A DNA stretch of 5,188 nt from Candidatus Syntropharchaeum sp. Lineage in GTDB: Archaea > Halobacteriota > Syntropharchaeia > Alkanophagales > Methanospirareceae. Made by a program: the position numbers and the translations under genes. The notes below the pieces were generated by a model, which was not told where the DNA came from, did not search any database, and saw only the letters and a list, made by a program, of their open reading frames with translations. The stretch lies in the NCBI GenBank assembly GCA_016782355.1, contig JADHYP010000101.1, positions 1 to 5,188 on the forward strand, read 5' to 3'. Below are positions 4,642 to 5,188 of the stretch, in pieces (the first letter of the stretch is position 1; the number at the start of each line of letters is the position of its first letter).

Positions 4642-5188
4642 ATGAATAGAAAGGCAAAAAATATGAAAGGGGATAAGAAGCAAAGAGCGGTCATCAGCGT
4701 GAGGGGAAGGGTACAAAAGGGGGGTTATCGCGACCTCGTGGCAGAGATTGCAAACGGTTTAAATATTGGTGGAATAGCAGAGAACATGCCGGATGGGACG
4801 GTAAGAATTATTGCAGAGGCAGAGAAAGGGACGCTTGAGCAGTTCATCACATTAATTGAACCGAGTGAAGACCCAATGATTAAAGTTACGGGAATCGAGG
4901 TGGATTTCGAGCCGGCGACAAATGAGTTCGAATACTTCGACATAAAATATGGTGATTTTGATAAGGAGGGGTTCGAGCGGATTGGTGTTGCCGCGGTGTA
5001 TCTAAAACGGATAGATAAGAAACAAGACCAGATGCTTGGGAAACAAGACCAGATGCTTGGGAAACAGGATGAAACAATATCCATTATAAAGAGTGGCGTG
5101 GATGAGATGCGAGAATTCCGAACGGAAACGCAGCAGAATTTTGGTAATCTGGACATAAAATATGGAAAGATAGCGGAGAACATGGAGC
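4642..5188 (+). CDS. Acylphosphatase-fold protein with C-terminal coiled coil (partial)
   Basis: Residues about 15-104 form an acylphosphatase domain, an enzyme that hydrolyses carboxyl-phosphate bonds. The signature GRVQKGGYR (22-30) holds the catalytic arginine (R30), GIAENMPDGTV (44-54) holds the catalytic asparagine (N48), and the domain ends with FDIKYG (99-104), like the FSIRY end of classical enzymes. The phosphate-binding loop is unusual: the family norm is GxVQGVxFR, but here Lys26-Gly27 replace Gly-Val, so activity is uncertain. From about residue 125 the chain becomes a polar heptad-repeat coiled coil (KQDQMLG twice, then KQDETIS, and on to residue 182), with no signal peptide. The coiled coil suggests oligomer formation or a scaffold role. 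The window ends inside the gene with no stop, so its full length is unknown. No clear promoter is seen in the 60 bp upstream. Confidence 0.85.
   Translation, partial: MNRKAKNMKGDKKQRAVISVRGRVQKGGYRDLVAEIANGLNIGGIAENMPDGTVRIIAEAEKGTLEQFITLIEPSEDPMIKVTGIEVDFEPATNEFEYFDIKYGDFDKEGFERIGVAAVYLKRIDKKQDQMLGKQDQMLGKQDETISIIKSGVDEMREFRTETQQNFGNLDIKYGKIAENME
5020..5061 (+). repeat. Perfect 21-bp tandem duplication encoding one coiled-coil heptad
   Basis: Positions 5020-5040 and 5041-5061 are identical at all 21 bases, and each encodes KQDQMLG (residues 127-133 and 134-140). A diverged third unit, KQDETIS (141-147), follows. The repeat length is exactly one heptad, so the duplication lengthens the coiled coil by two turns without changing its register. 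The identity at silent positions points to a recent event. Confidence 0.95.

Noticed and set aside
4725..5183. Minus-strand open frame opposite the acylphosphatase gene
   Set aside because: The + strand has clear acylphosphatase motifs and a full-consensus binding site; the minus-strand product is a repeat artefact of the 21-bp duplication with no family features.

Overview
The window is archaeal. It encodes a two-ring Cdc48/VAT-type AAA+ ATPase, ribosomal protein S4e (absent from bacteria) and an archaeal/eukaryal-type ribosomal protein L5. Short genes carry archaeal signals: a full GGAGGTGA ribosome binding site and BRE/TATA-like promoter elements. Moderate GC and the gene content suggest a euryarchaeote of the methanogen/methane-oxidizer kind (for example the ANME-1/Syntrophoarchaeia neighbourhood), but that placement is an impression, not a demonstrated assignment.

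The left two thirds (1-3549) is housekeeping and all on the + strand: cdc48 (25-2220), a 10-bp hairpin over its stop codon, an AT-only promoter region, then rps4e (2296-3027) and rpl5 (3031-3549), which are 3 bp apart. The S4e-L5 pair normally sits deep in the S10/spc ribosomal protein cluster, after L24e/L24 and before S14. Here cdc48 precedes it and no S14 follows, so the cluster is broken on both sides.

The right third (3550-5188) is accessory. After L5 comes a gene-free stretch holding a roughly 177-bp imperfect palindrome (3593-3769). It has 17-bp terminal inverted repeats, a candidate 4-bp target duplication (CTAA) and six exact-length G-rich 8-bp units in one arm, and it looks like a non-autonomous MITE-type insertion. 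Next is a tight run of three small genes: a conserved small protein of the sort paired with clan AA aspartic proteases (3877-4128); its partner, which seems to have lost the catalytic DTG segment by an in-frame deletion (4129-4341); and a secreted beta-helix protein cut off after its first strands (4345-4581). A 32-bp direct repeat (29/32 identical) lies at 3827-3858 and 4563-4594 and brackets this decayed cassette; the second copy coincides with the premature end of the beta-helix gene.

The last gene (4642 to beyond the edge) is an acylphosphatase-fold protein with an altered phosphate-binding loop, fused to a C-terminal coiled coil that has recently gained one exact heptad (a perfect 21-bp tandem duplication). 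The main points of interest are the palindromic element, the repeat-bounded decaying cassette, the protease-like protein without its active site and the acylphosphatase-coiled-coil fusion.
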